From an uncultured Paracoccaceae bacterium (GTDB lineage: Bacteria; Bacteroidota; Bacteroidia; Flavobacteriales; Flavobacteriaceae), in the NCBI GenBank assembly GCA_943788135.1, contig CALSPC010000003.1, positions 186,001-250,000 of the forward strand: a stretch of 64,000 nucleotides of DNA, read 5' to 3'. Position numbers and translations under genes: made by a program. The notes under the pieces are model-generated. The model searched no databases, was not told the DNA's origin, and saw only the letters and a program-made list of their open reading frames with translations. How positions within the stretch are numbered: position 1 is the first letter of the stretch; the number at the start of each line of letters is the position of its first letter. Below, one piece after another: positions 21,101 to 29,578 of this stretch.

Positions 21101-21281
21101 TAGATTAGTTGTTTTTAAAAACTTAACTGCTGTGGTGATCGATTACAAAACAGGGGAACATTATGACAAATATGAAGCGCAACTGGAAAAATATGCGACT
21201 ATTATCGAAGAGATGGGGTATAACGTAGTCAAGAAAATTTTGGTGTATATTAATGATGGTTTACAGGTTATGGAGTGTTAA
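18150..21281 (+). CDS. AddA-like UvrD/Rep-family helicase-nuclease
   Basis: 1043 residues, GTG start. It is likely the helicase subunit of an AddAB-type double-strand-break repair complex. Walker A is ASAGSGKTFTL (about residues 11-21), Walker B is FIDEFQDTSELQW (about 388), then VGDAKQAIYRWRGG, and motifs IMTIHKSKGLEFPVV and FYVALTRAVEQLYIV. The C-terminal 150 residues hold a RecB-type nuclease core, DRLVVF then VIDYKTGEHYDKYEAQLEKYA. The AddB-like partner follows 1.6 kb downstream, after an OmpA gene. Confidence 0.88.
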   Translation: MSASTFNIYNASAGSGKTFTLVKDYLKIVLTSKEFLPHRHVLAITFTNKAVDEMKTRIVEALMAFASPSILSASDPLFDQVVDELASSPKEIHIKSRKVLNKILHNYAAFDILTIDKFTQKLIRTFAFDLKLPMNFEVELDTDLLLQKAVNSVLSKAGKNSALTKVLVEFAIEKADDDKSWNIALDLVKTAKLLTNETDAPFLLELSQRSLQDFVVLKTALQKEIKQTRAQIIVLSNQVLELITANGIEFSDFIRSSLPNYFKALSSGKFDIKYDAIWQQTIETTSLYPKTTAAHIAETIEVLRPQLVDAFHKTKQGAYRLRYLKNILKNTTPLSVLNLINQELKTIKEDENLLMISEFNTIISQQIKEQPAPFIYERIGEQFNHFFIDEFQDTSELQWKNLVPLLTNALAEENGSVMLVGDAKQAIYRWRGGKAEQFINLHANTTDFPFDASPLHLPTNYRSCRKVVAFNNSFFNHLSTVVFSNETYKSLYQFTPQLEFNPKTGYVNISLLEFEKGADKSLLYAEKVLSIITAYLASDEDAAWKDICVLVRKRKEGVAVANLLSQHKIDIVSSETLLVAQSAEVNYIISLLEYIHEPSNSEAKLEVINYIAAHKAVGDPHLFRLKYIALERSDFFKTLQSLGVIFSPSTALQLSIYEAVEYIISSFQLVKTSDAYLQFFLDFVLEFTLKPMASVRQFIDYFNLKKDSLSVVTPKGINAVQIMTIHKSKGLEFPVVIFPYAELNIYKELEPKEWLPIEDAFAPFSQFLLNYNKDFESFGPEGASVFKAHQSKLELDNINLFYVALTRAVEQLYIVGNASVSSKGVENLKTYSGLLIHYLKSCGRWEDTKLEYEFGTLEKIDRSKDTKHPTVVQRSFISTPKDHLNVTMATNAGYLWDTSQKEALERGNLIHLLMSKIYTKLDVKTTLNTFYKAGTISLAQSQELSNTIDAIVSHPLLSPYYSSDVVVYNEREIMTSSGKTIIPDRLVVFKNLTAVVIDYKTGEHYDKYEAQLEKYATIIEEMGYNVVKKILVYINDGLQVMEC

Positions 21282-21360
21282 TTTTGCCTAATCCATAATT
21301 ATGAATGAAATTTTATCATTGTATCACTGATGAAAATTAATTCATTTTTTAAGGTAAAAA

Positions 21361-21391
21361 TTTGTTTTATACAATTAACGTCTTACTTTTG
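21361..21391 (+). promoter_or_regulatory. ompA promoter (TTTG-N19-TAnnTTTG)
   Basis: TTTG at 21361-21364 and TACTTTTG at 21384-21391 are 19 bases apart, an almost ideal Bacteroidetes housekeeping promoter. The ATG is 33 bases further on. This fits high expression of an abundant outer membrane protein. Confidence 0.8.
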
Positions 21392-21424
21392 TGGTTAATT
21401 TAATAAACTTAAAATTACTTAAAA

Positions 21425-22855
21425 ATGAAAAATCTTAACAGATTAATTCTAACAGCCTCACTACTTTTAGCGATTGGTAATGTTAACGCACAAGACAAAA
21501 ACAATCCTTGGCATCTTACAATTGGTGTAAATGCTGTAGATGTATTTCCAGTCGGAGAAGACGCTCCCCAAGGCGATTTATTCCAAGAACTTTACAATGT
21601 AGAAAACTGGAACATACTTCCTTCTGTATCTTTAATCTCTGTACAAAAATACATTGATGATAATTTCTCGGTTGGAGTTGCGGGATCTATAAACAGATTA
21701 GATAAATGGGGGCAAAATGCAGATGGCACATCAGTTTCTGTAGACAACTTAATGTATTACGGAATAGATGGTAACGTAAAATACAGCCTTTCAAGCCTAT
21801 TAAACACTACTAAACTTGAGCCATTCTTAGCCGGTGGTGGTGGATATACTTGGATTGAAGAAGGTCCGTACAACACCTTTTCTTCAGACGAATCTTCTAA
21901 TGATTTAGTGGGTTCAGGAACTTTAAACGGAACTGTCGGATTAGCCTACTGGTTTTCTGATAACATCGGAATCACAGCGCAGTCTACATACAAGCACTCG
22001 TTTAATGATTATCTAACGACACACTTCCAACATTCTGTTGGTGTTTCTTTCAAATTTGGAGGAACTGACACAGATGGCGATGGCATATACGACAAACATG
22101 ACCTTTGTCCAGAAGTACCTGGGTTAGAAGAATTTGGCGGTTGTCCTGATACAGACGGCGATGGCATAGAAGATTCTAAAGACACATGTCCAGAATTAGC
22201 TGGTTTAGCAGAATATAATGGTTGTCCTGATACAGACGGCGACGGTGTATCTGACAACAATGATGCATGTCCAAACGAAGCTGGATTAAAAGCATTGGCA
22301 GGTTGTCCAGATGCAGATTCAGATGGTCTTGCAAATGCTCAGGACGAGTGTCCAAACGAGGCTGGTCCAGTTGCAAACAACGGATGTCCTTGGAAAGATG
22401 GCGATAGCGATGGTGTTTTAGACAAAGATGATAACTGTCCTACTGAAGCTGGAACAGTTGCTAATAACGGTTGTCCAGAAGTACTTATTCCAACGGAAGA
22501 ATTACAGGCACAACTTACAGATTATGCAAGAACGATCAACTTTAGTCTTGGAAAGTCTGATTTCCAAAAATCAGCATACCCAACGTTACAAGCGATTTCT
22601 GGAATTCTTAATGAATACCCTAAAGCTAACTTTGTTGTTGAAGGACACACAGATAGTACAGGAACAAATGAAAATTTCAACCAGTTGTTATCTGAAAGAA
22701 GAGCTGAAAAAGTTGTTAAATATTTAATTGAGAACGGCGTTTCAGCGGATAGATTATCATCTGTTGGTTTTGGTGAATCTTATCCAATTGAATCTAATCA
22801 AACTGCTGCAGGTAGAGCTGCTAACAGAAGAGTAGAAGTTAAACTAGCCAAATAG
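21425..22855 (+). CDS. OmpA-family outer membrane protein with thrombospondin type-3 repeats
   Basis: 476 residues. A signal peptide (about 1-22, ending GNVNAQ) precedes an outer membrane beta-barrel of about 190 residues. Residues about 215-355 contain five calcium-binding type-3 repeats of the DTDGDGIxDxxDxCP type. The C-terminal OmpA domain (about 365-476) has the peptidoglycan-binding segment VVEGHTDSTGTNENFNQLLS and GRAANRRVEV. It anchors the outer membrane to the cell wall. It has its own promoter and terminator although it lies between addA- and addB-like genes. Confidence 0.93.
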   Translation: MKNLNRLILTASLLLAIGNVNAQDKNNPWHLTIGVNAVDVFPVGEDAPQGDLFQELYNVENWNILPSVSLISVQKYIDDNFSVGVAGSINRLDKWGQNADGTSVSVDNLMYYGIDGNVKYSLSSLLNTTKLEPFLAGGGGYTWIEEGPYNTFSSDESSNDLVGSGTLNGTVGLAYWFSDNIGITAQSTYKHSFNDYLTTHFQHSVGVSFKFGGTDTDGDGIYDKHDLCPEVPGLEEFGGCPDTDGDGIEDSKDTCPELAGLAEYNGCPDTDGDGVSDNNDACPNEAGLKALAGCPDADSDGLANAQDECPNEAGPVANNGCPWKDGDSDGVLDKDDNCPTEAGTVANNGCPEVLIPTEELQAQLTDYARTINFSLGKSDFQKSAYPTLQAISGILNEYPKANFVVEGHTDSTGTNENFNQLLSERRAEKVVKYLIENGVSADRLSSVGFGESYPIESNQTAAGRAANRRVEVKLAK

Positions 22856-22882
22856 TTTTAACGATTACATAATAAAAAGCTT

Positions 22883-22913
22883 AAAACGCTTCGCAATTGC
22901 GAAGCGTTTTTTT
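22883..22913 (+). terminator. rho-independent terminator after ompA
   Basis: AAAACGCTTCGC (22883-22894) pairs perfectly with GCGAAGCGTTTT (22899-22910) around AATT, followed by further T residues. Strong hairpin; it ends ten bases before the AddB-like gene. Confidence 0.92.
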
Positions 22914-22924
22914 ATTTTTATAAC

Positions 22925-25681
22925 ATGACAAGTTTTATTTATGAGGTTTTAAAAGACCTACAGACGCACTCAAAAGAGGTTTCCAAGCTAAGCCTTATTC
23001 TTCCGAATAAGCGTGCAGGACTATTTCTTAAAATGGAGTGGGCCAAACTAAATAAGACAACAGGGTTTTTGCCTGAGATTACTGCAGTGGAAACCTTTAT
23101 CGAAGACTTGTCTCAGCTAAGACTTCTTAGTAATACCGAACTTGTTTTTGAGTTTTATGAAGTCTATTTAGCACTTACGCCCCAAACTGAAAGAGAATCA
23201 TTTGACAGTTTTTCTAAGTGGGCTCCAATCGTGCTTCAAGATTTTAATGAAATCGACCGACACTTAGTTTCGCAACGGCAAATTTTCGAATACCTTTCAG
23301 CCATTCAAGATCTAAAGCACTGGTCTTTAGAACAAAACTCAACCCCACTAATTAAAGGGTATCTTTCTTTTTGGAAAAAAATTTACACGTATTATACAGC
23401 GTTTACAAACCATTTGCTTCAAAAAGGTGAAGGCTACCAAGGCTTAATTTACCGTCAGGCTGTCGCAAATTTAGAGGGATACATTGAAAATAATCCAGAA
23501 AAATCACACGTATTTTTAGGCTTTAATGCTCTGAATGCTTCTGAATCTGCCATTATTCAGAACCTATTAGAACAAGACAAAGCAGAAATATATTGGGACA
23601 TCGATCAAATATTTTTAGAGACGCCACAACATGATGCGGGTTATTTTATAAGGCAACACCAAAAAAAATGGAACTATTTCAAAACGCAGCCTTTGAAGTG
23701 GGTTTCAAATACTTATACTACTTCCAAAAATATTTCTGTAGTAGGAACTCCAAAAAATATAGGCCAGGTTAAGTATGTAGGCACTCTTTTGCAACAGTTA
23801 TATGCCAAGAATAAACTCCAAAATACCGCTTTAGTTTTAGGGAATGAAGCGCTTTTAATTCCTATTTTGAATTCTATTCCAAGAGAAATAGAGGATATAA
23901 ACATTACTATGGGATTGCCCTTAAAACAAATTCCCTTTGCTTCGTTTATTGAGCAATGGTTTCAGCTTCAAAAAGACACTACAAGCTTCTATTACTATCA
24001 GGATGTGATTGCGGTATTGTCACATCAATTTGTTCGACCGTTATTTCAAACTCAAGATCAAGATGCTGCTCAATTAATCATCACTACAATTCATCACCAG
24101 AACCTGACACACCTTTCTAAAGCTCAAATTAGCGCAATAGCGCCTGCACATAAAGATAATTTAGAGCTTTTGTTTGAGTCTTGGGGCGACCAACCAAATA
24201 AAGCGATTGAACGTGTTTTAAGCCTTATTATCAAACTCAAAGCGCAGTATTCGACGTCTCAACACAACAACTTATTAGCATTAGAATATTTATATCGATT
24301 CTCAGAAATATTCAACCACCTTCAGCGCTTAAACACCTCCTATGGTCATATCACAAGTGTGAAAGCTTTGCGAAGTTTTTATAAAGAATTACTAAGCTTA
24401 GAAACCTTGGACTTTAAAGGACAGCCTCTAAAAGGACTACAGATTATGGGGATGTTGGAGTCTCGTGTTTTAGATTTTGAAACGGTTATTATTGTTTCTC
24501 TTAATGAAGGGGTGTTACCTGCAGGGAAAACAATAAATTCTTTTATCCCTTTTGATGTTAAAATCGAAAACGGTCTTCCAACCTACAAGGAAAAAGATGC
24601 CGTGTACACTTATCATTTTTACCGCTTACTTCAGCGTGCAAAGCATGCACATATTATCTATAATACAGAACCAGACGTGTTAAGTGGTGGCGAACGCAGT
24701 CGTTTTATTACTCAGTTAGAGTTTGAAGGGCAGCACACTCTTGATCATAAAATAATTATTCCAGAAACACCACAAGTTACAGCACAGCTCTTAACTGTTA
24801 AAAAGACTCCAGAAATTATTTCAAAACTCAAAACAATTGCAGCTAAGGGGTTTTCACCTTCCTCATTGAGTCAATACATAAGAAACCCTATTGATTTTTA
24901 TAATCAAAAGATTCTAGGGGTTAAATTAGAAAACAATTTAGAAGAAACGATAGCAGCAAACACTTTTGGGAGTGTGGTTCATAATACACTTGATGCATTT
25001 TACACACCTCTTATAGGTCAGGTGTTGACAACGGATATCATTACGAGTCTAAAATCTAAAATAGATGCTACAGTAACGCACTATTTTAAGGCGCTCTACA
25101 AAGAAGGGGATATTACTACTGGAATAAACCTTATTAGTTTTGAAATCGCGAAACGTTATATTTCAAATTTTTTAAATTACGAGTTGGCATGTATTGCTAA
25201 TGGAGATCAAATTACAATAGAAGCCGTAGAATTAAAAATAGAAGCTGCCATAGATATTCCCGAACTTCAAACCCCTATTCAGCTGATAGGGACTATAGAC
25301 CGAATAGACACTTGTAATGGTGTTCAAAGAATTATCGATTATAAAACATCACAGGTGTCTCAAACGGATTTAGAGGTTGTAAATTGGGAAAATCTTACTT
25401 CAGATTACAAAGCACACAGCAAAAGTTTTCAAATATTAACCTATGCCTATATGTTAAACCTTCAAACACGTTTTTCGAAACCAGTAGAAGCGGGGGTTAT
25501 CTCATTTAAAAATCTCAAATCGGGACTGCTAAAGTTTGCAAAGAAAGATAAGCCAGGGTCCTACGCTAAAAAAACAACAGAAGTTACCTCAGAGACCTTA
25601 GAATCCTATGAGCATGAACTCAAGAGCCTAATTCTAGAGCTTTTCAATTCAGAGATCGACATTACAGAAAAGGAAGTTTAA
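22925..25681 (+). CDS. AddB-like PD-(D/E)XK nuclease (inactive-helicase subunit)
   Basis: 918 residues. The N-terminal two-thirds resembles the AddB-type degenerate helicase (LILPNKRAGLFLKMEW where an active protein has Walker A). The C-terminal 250 residues have the PD-(D/E)XK nuclease: SPSSLSQYIRNPIDFY, FGSVVHNTLD, then GTIDRID and RIIDYKTSQVSQTD. No cysteine set for an iron-sulfur staple is obvious. It presumably acts with the AddA-like protein upstream to process broken DNA ends. Its stop is one base before the first possible start of the next gene. Confidence 0.85.
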   Translation: MTSFIYEVLKDLQTHSKEVSKLSLILPNKRAGLFLKMEWAKLNKTTGFLPEITAVETFIEDLSQLRLLSNTELVFEFYEVYLALTPQTERESFDSFSKWAPIVLQDFNEIDRHLVSQRQIFEYLSAIQDLKHWSLEQNSTPLIKGYLSFWKKIYTYYTAFTNHLLQKGEGYQGLIYRQAVANLEGYIENNPEKSHVFLGFNALNASESAIIQNLLEQDKAEIYWDIDQIFLETPQHDAGYFIRQHQKKWNYFKTQPLKWVSNTYTTSKNISVVGTPKNIGQVKYVGTLLQQLYAKNKLQNTALVLGNEALLIPILNSIPREIEDINITMGLPLKQIPFASFIEQWFQLQKDTTSFYYYQDVIAVLSHQFVRPLFQTQDQDAAQLIITTIHHQNLTHLSKAQISAIAPAHKDNLELLFESWGDQPNKAIERVLSLIIKLKAQYSTSQHNNLLALEYLYRFSEIFNHLQRLNTSYGHITSVKALRSFYKELLSLETLDFKGQPLKGLQIMGMLESRVLDFETVIIVSLNEGVLPAGKTINSFIPFDVKIENGLPTYKEKDAVYTYHFYRLLQRAKHAHIIYNTEPDVLSGGERSRFITQLEFEGQHTLDHKIIIPETPQVTAQLLTVKKTPEIISKLKTIAAKGFSPSSLSQYIRNPIDFYNQKILGVKLENNLEETIAANTFGSVVHNTLDAFYTPLIGQVLTTDIITSLKSKIDATVTHYFKALYKEGDITTGINLISFEIAKRYISNFLNYELACIANGDQITIEAVELKIEAAIDIPELQTPIQLIGTIDRIDTCNGVQRIIDYKTSQVSQTDLEVVNWENLTSDYKAHSKSFQILTYAYMLNLQTRFSKPVEAGVISFKNLKSGLLKFAKKDKPGSYAKKTTEVTSETLESYEHELKSLILELFNSEIDITEKEV

Positions 25682-25689
25682 AATGGTTA

Positions 25690-26535
25690 TTGAAGAAAAA
25701 AAATAGAGTTATTAAAGGAGCGCAAGGCCGACCATTACTCTTGGATATGTTTTATAACACAGCAATTGAGCTCGCGCCGCTCATTATTTTCTGTCATGGC
25801 TATAAAGGGTTTAAAGATTGGGGAGCGTGGGATTTATTTTCAAAAGCATTAGCAGCAAATGGGAATGCAGTAATAAAATTTAATTTTTCACATAATGGCG
25901 GTACTGTTGAGCAGCCCATTGATTTTCCAGATCTTGAAGCCTTTGGGCAAAACAATTATACCAAAGAATTAGAGGATTTAGACTGTGTAATGAATTGGGC
26001 AGAAGCCACCTATGCCAATCACCCACACATAGATGTGTCGCAACTTACCTTAGTGGGGCATAGTAGAGGCGGAGGTATTGTAACCCTGAAAGCTGCAGAA
26101 GATAGTCGCGTTAAAACGCTAGTCACCTTAGCGAGTGTTGCGGACTTTAAATCGAGATTCCCAAAAGGGTCGGATCTTGAGGCTTGGAAATTGGAAGGCG
26201 TACGCTTTGTGATGAATGGCCGTACCAAACAACAAATGCCGCACTACTATCAGTTCTATGAAGACTTTATAGAAAACGAGTCAAGATTGACAATTCGAAC
26301 TGCAGCAGAACAGCTAGCACTTCCGCACTTAATTATTCATGGAGATGCAGACACTAGTGTAGATTTAAAAGAGGGGTTAGCGCTTCACTCATGGCATCCA
26401 AAGAGTCAATTGCTTATTTTGGAAGGTGCGAATCATGTATTCGGAAGCTATCATCCTTGGGTTTCTAGTGAATTATCTTCTTATTTACAGCAGATTCAAT
26501 CGAAAATCACCTGTTTTATTAACAATTTGGGGTAG
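25690..26535 (+). CDS. alpha/beta hydrolase
   Basis: 281 residues. The alpha/beta hydrolase fold is shown by FCHGYKGFKDWGAWD (oxyanion region), the nucleophile elbow LVGHSRGGG (Ser near 121), the acid in IIHGDADTSVDL and the histidine in EGANHVFGSYHP. Substrate unknown. The start is doubtful: the frame opens with a TTG at 25690, while an ATG at 25683 directly after the addB-like stop is out of frame by one base within a run of eight A residues (25696-25703). With seven A the ATG would read straight into this protein. Confidence 0.85.
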   Translation: MKKKNRVIKGAQGRPLLLDMFYNTAIELAPLIIFCHGYKGFKDWGAWDLFSKALAANGNAVIKFNFSHNGGTVEQPIDFPDLEAFGQNNYTKELEDLDCVMNWAEATYANHPHIDVSQLTLVGHSRGGGIVTLKAAEDSRVKTLVTLASVADFKSRFPKGSDLEAWKLEGVRFVMNGRTKQQMPHYYQFYEDFIENESRLTIRTAAEQLALPHLIIHGDADTSVDLKEGLALHSWHPKSQLLILEGANHVFGSYHPWVSSELSSYLQQIQSKITCFINNLG

Positions 26536-26621
26536 TTTTAAAAAAAAAGTGCATATATCTTATATTTTTTTTGGAAAGAATAAACAAATTTTTGTAATTT
26601 GGACTAAACTAAATATATATT

Positions 26622-26816
26622 ATGGGATATTCATTCAAAAATAGCAAAGGAAAGACGTATTTTTTACACACAAAAGATGTAATTCTTAAAGGTGGTAGAG
26701 AACAAACTATTTATTATTTCGCCAAAGATGAGCGTGATAATGCATGTGATCTTCCTGCTGGAAAAAAGATTGTTGAAAATGAAAAAACAGGATTACCTTT
26801 TGTAAAAAAGGCGTAA
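26622..26816 (+). CDS. small conserved protein of unknown function (64 residues)
   Basis: The product has MGYSFKNSKGKTYFLH, ILKGGREQTIYYFAKD and a C-terminal TGLPFVKKA. It is soluble and basic, without a signal or membrane segment. I recall similar short proteins in Bacteroidetes, but no function can be named. A TTTG at 26570-26573 and a near-match TAATTTG at 26595-26601 precede it, and a strong terminator follows, so it appears to be an independent transcript. Confidence 0.75.
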   Translation: MGYSFKNSKGKTYFLHTKDVILKGGREQTIYYFAKDERDNACDLPAGKKIVENEKTGLPFVKKA

Positions 26817-26842
26817 TAACTTTTTCAAGCTTAAAAATCTAA

Positions 26843-26868
26843 AAACCCACTCTCAGAGTGGGTTTTTT
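26843..26868 (+). terminator. rho-independent terminator after the 64-residue gene
   Basis: AAACCCACTC (26843-26852) pairs with GAGTGGGTTT (26856-26865) across a three-base loop, followed by a run of T. Confidence 0.92.
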
Positions 26869-26982
26869 TTTGTTTTGTATCATTTAAGTCTATCATAAAA
26901 TAACATCACTCTAGGTCACCCAAAAAACATCAGAATTATCATTGTAGTGTAATCATATTTTTTCGGCTCAGATACTACCAAA

Positions 26983-27426
26983 CTAATGCCACTGTGCACT
27001 TCCTTTTTTATAGAAAACGACATAGACATAAAGAAGTATAAGAACAATGCACAAATGTAAATACCCAAATTGGAGGGGGACATCAATCTTATCGGCTAGA
27101 ATTAGACCGCCCACACATAAATTTGCAACTAAGATACTGAGGCCTATTTTTTTGCTTAACGCCATCGCTGCTGGATTTTCACGGCCATATTCTGTTCTTA
27201 TAGGAAGGGCAATAATCACTTGAATTAAAAAAAATAGACTGATTTCCAAATGATCTAAATTGTTATTCTCAGCAGATACCACGGCTTCTCTAATTATTGG
27301 AGTCAAATTAAAAAAACAAATTCCAAAGAGAAACAAAGAACGTATTCGTTTTTTCACGCCGTATATTGCGATTAATATACAGGTAATACAGAGAATAGTT
27401 CCTAAAACATCAATTGTAATAAACAT
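26983..27426 (-). CDS. small integral membrane protein of unknown function
   Basis: 147 residues with four to five hydrophobic segments (about 4-24, 29-46, 60-76, 94-112, 119-139) and a charged loop EYGRENPAAMA. No family recognised. It is transcribed alone on the minus strand at the left edge of the accessory region; the AT-rich 240 bases upstream separate it from the divergent esterase gene. I see no catalytic motif. Confidence 0.6.
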   Translation of the reverse strand: MFITIDVLGTILCITCILIAIYGVKKRIRSLFLFGICFFNLTPIIREAVVSAENNNLDHLEISLFFLIQVIIALPIRTEYGRENPAAMALSKKIGLSILVANLCVGGLILADKIDVPLQFGYLHLCIVLILLYVYVVFYKKGSAQWH

Positions 27427-27666
27427 TAATAAGTTAAATTGTATTTCAATTCACAATAATATTTTGACATTTAACAGACTACTTGGCGTCTAATTTGCTT
27501 TTATTTTGAAAAGTTAAACTGTTAACGCACAAAAAGGTTTAAACTATACTGTTCTTATAGTATAATACGAGGAGCCCCAGATTTGGAATTGTATTCACTT
27601 AGAATTTTGTAAGTTTATATAAATAAACAACACTAAGGCTATATAAACCCTTTATAAAATCACAGC

Positions 27667-28537
27667 ATGAAAAATTTCAAAAAAGTTATTTTCTTCACCT
27701 TATTTTTGACACTTTTCTTTGGCTGCTCTAAAGACAGCGCGGACACAGAAGCACCAGTAGAGCCAGAAGTTGTAGAAGCTTACGAGGCCTTAAATGTGGC
27801 TTATGGTTCGGATACAAATCAAGTTTTTGACATCTACCTTCCCAAAAACAGAACCACCTCTACCAAAACACTCATTTTAGTACACGGTGGCAGTTGGGTG
27901 TCTGGAGACAAGGCAGATATGAATGTAATTAAAGCATTTCTTGCAGCCCTTCATCCCGATGTTGGAATTATTAATATGAATTATAAATTAGCGGGTCTAG
28001 GCAATCCGCCATTTCCGATGCAAACCGATGATATCTCAGCGGTAGTAGAATACCTTTCCGAGAACAAATCTTCACTTATTATAAGTGATGATATTGGTTT
28101 TATTGGGGTAAGTGCAGGCGCTCATTTGGCATTGTTATGGAGCTACGCTTATGATGTTGACAATCCAAGTTGACATGGTGTGTAGCATCGTAGGTCCTGT
28201 TAATTTTACAGACCCAGCTTATTATGAGAGCACCAATCCTGAATATCAAGCTATATACCAGTTATTTGGGAATCCCGCTGTAGAATTTTTAGAGTCTGTA
28301 AGTCCATTTCACAGAGCAACGGCAAGTTCGCCGCCAACTCAACTGTTTTATGGCGGCATGGACCCCTTAGTTCCTAGTTCGCAAGGAAATGATATGGCCG
28401 CACGACTTTCCGAACTCGGCGTGACTCATCAGTTTCAATTTTACCCTGAAGAAGGTCACGGCTGGGAAGGTCCAAATCAGGTGGATACGATTACAAAAAT
28501 TTCAACCTATATAGAGACCTATATCGAAGTTGAATGA
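27667..28537 (+). pseudogene. lipoprotein alpha/beta hydrolase (carboxylesterase/BD-FAE type), frame broken by a +1 shift
   Basis: The first frame (27667-28173) has a lipoprotein signal (lipobox LFFGC, Cys20), the oxyanion motif HGGSWVSGDKAD and the elbow GVSAGAHLALL. It ends DVDNPS then TGA at 28171-28173. The rest is in the +1 frame: DMVCSIVGPVNFTDP, the acid region FYGGMDPLVP and the histidine in EEGHGW, to 28537. One base too many near 28165-28171 (CCAAGTTGAC) explains it; without it NPVDMV or NPSDMV results and the protein is about 290 residues with a full triad. The frame around the break is otherwise clean, so the loss is recent or an artefact. Confidence 0.8.
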
Positions 28538-28734
28538 TTTTCTTTAGGAACCTCGATCTGCCCATTTAACATCGTATTAGTAAGGCTTTTAAAATTTGTG
28601 CCCGTCCCTTCAAAATGAACGAGAGCCAACGGAAGTTCTTCAGCTGAGCTTACTAAAGTAATGGCATAGCTATTCAATATAGCAGGCGTTTGGGCTTGTA
28701 AACCAGTTTTAATAAATATAAATATAGCTACAAT
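28519..28734 (-). pseudogene. degenerate gene end or secreted peptide fragment without start codon
   Basis: An open minus-strand frame of about 71 codons ends at the TAG 28521-28519. Its product begins with a hydrophobic stretch ending GLQAQ, like a signal-peptide end, then reads AILNSYAITLVSSAEELPLA and ends VPKENHSTSI. No ATG, GTG or TTG is present before the hydrophobic part. The rest of the 295-base gap between the esterase and the DoxX-like genes shows nothing else. Probably a remnant; function unknown. Confidence 0.3.
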
Positions 28735-28831
28735 TTAAAGCTTGAAAAATCAGTTATGTATAAATAACCCTCCAATTTATATGTTTAATATTTTATTCAT
28801 ATATTTAAACAGAATAGTAAACTAATTAATT

Positions 28832-29176
28832 ATGGAAAACATTTCAATTTTAGCACAACTTGTCGTTTCGATCTCTGTGATTATTGTGTGGGTATTTAGA
28901 TATGAAAATATCGTTGCAGAATTTAAATACTATGGATTATCAACTTTAGTAAGAAACTGTGTTGGTGCTTCTAAAATAGTATTAGCAACACTTTTGATTT
29001 TAGGGATTTGGTATCCAGAATTTCTAATACCGTCCTCACTTTTAATGGCGAGCTTAATGCTAGGTGCTCAATATTTTCACATGAAAGTAAAAAATCCATT
29101 AATTAAATTTATTCCTTCTTTAGTATTGTTGTTCTTGTGTGTATTTATAGCAGCCTTTAATTATGGTTTAATATAG
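28832..29176 (+). CDS. DoxX-like membrane protein
   Basis: 114 residues with four hydrophobic helices. The pattern (VVSISVIIVWVFRYENIV, then GASKIVLATLLILGIWYP and a LGAQYFHMKVKNP loop) fits the DoxX-like superfamily. The role is unknown; members are linked to redox or quinone metabolism only in distant cases. It is three bases upstream of a second small DoxX-like gene, suggesting a pair that works together. Confidence 0.65.
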   Translation: MENISILAQLVVSISVIIVWVFRYENIVAEFKYYGLSTLVRNCVGASKIVLATLLILGIWYPEFLIPSSLLMASLMLGAQYFHMKVKNPLIKFIPSLVLLFLCVFIAAFNYGLI

Positions 29177-29179
29177 AGG

Positions 29180-29518
29180 ATGGATTTAAACCTTATTGTC
29201 CTTTTATTTTCGGCTTTTTCTTTTATTTTTTATGGGATTTCTTCTTTTTTTTCAAGACGAATGTTGTCCGAGTATGCGCGTTGGGGTTATAAAGATCAAC
29301 GGATTTTGTTAGGCTGTTTGCAACTGTTAGGTGGTTTTGGGTTACTTATAGGCCTCATGAACGCAGTGTTGTTGTCTGTGGCCTCATTTTTATTAACTTT
29401 TATGATGATTACGGCGGTTTTTGTAAGAATCAAAATTAAAGATAACATCATTCAGATGTTTCCAGCAATTCTGTATACCGTAGTTAATTTTGTAATTCTG
29501 TACAATTCGTTGAGATAA
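29180..29518 (+). CDS. second DoxX-like membrane protein
   Basis: 112 residues, four predicted helices, with SRRMLSEYARWGYKDQR between the first two and LGCLQLLGGFGLLIGL in the second, a DoxX-like layout. It directly follows the preceding gene (3 bases) and is probably a diverged paralogue of it. Function unknown. Confidence 0.65.
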   Translation: MDLNLIVLLFSAFSFIFYGISSFFSRRMLSEYARWGYKDQRILLGCLQLLGGFGLLIGLMNAVLLSVASFLLTFMMITAVFVRIKIKDNIIQMFPAILYTVVNFVILYNSLR

Positions 29519-29578
29519 GTTCAAGCAAAAAGACCACTTGACTTTTCAAAAATTAGAGAGAATTACTCTTAAAAGTTA

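Noticed and set aside
22060-22490. DNA tandem repeat or CRISPR-like array
   Set aside because: The similarity comes from the five type-3 protein repeats of the OmpA gene, with varied codons and no spacers.
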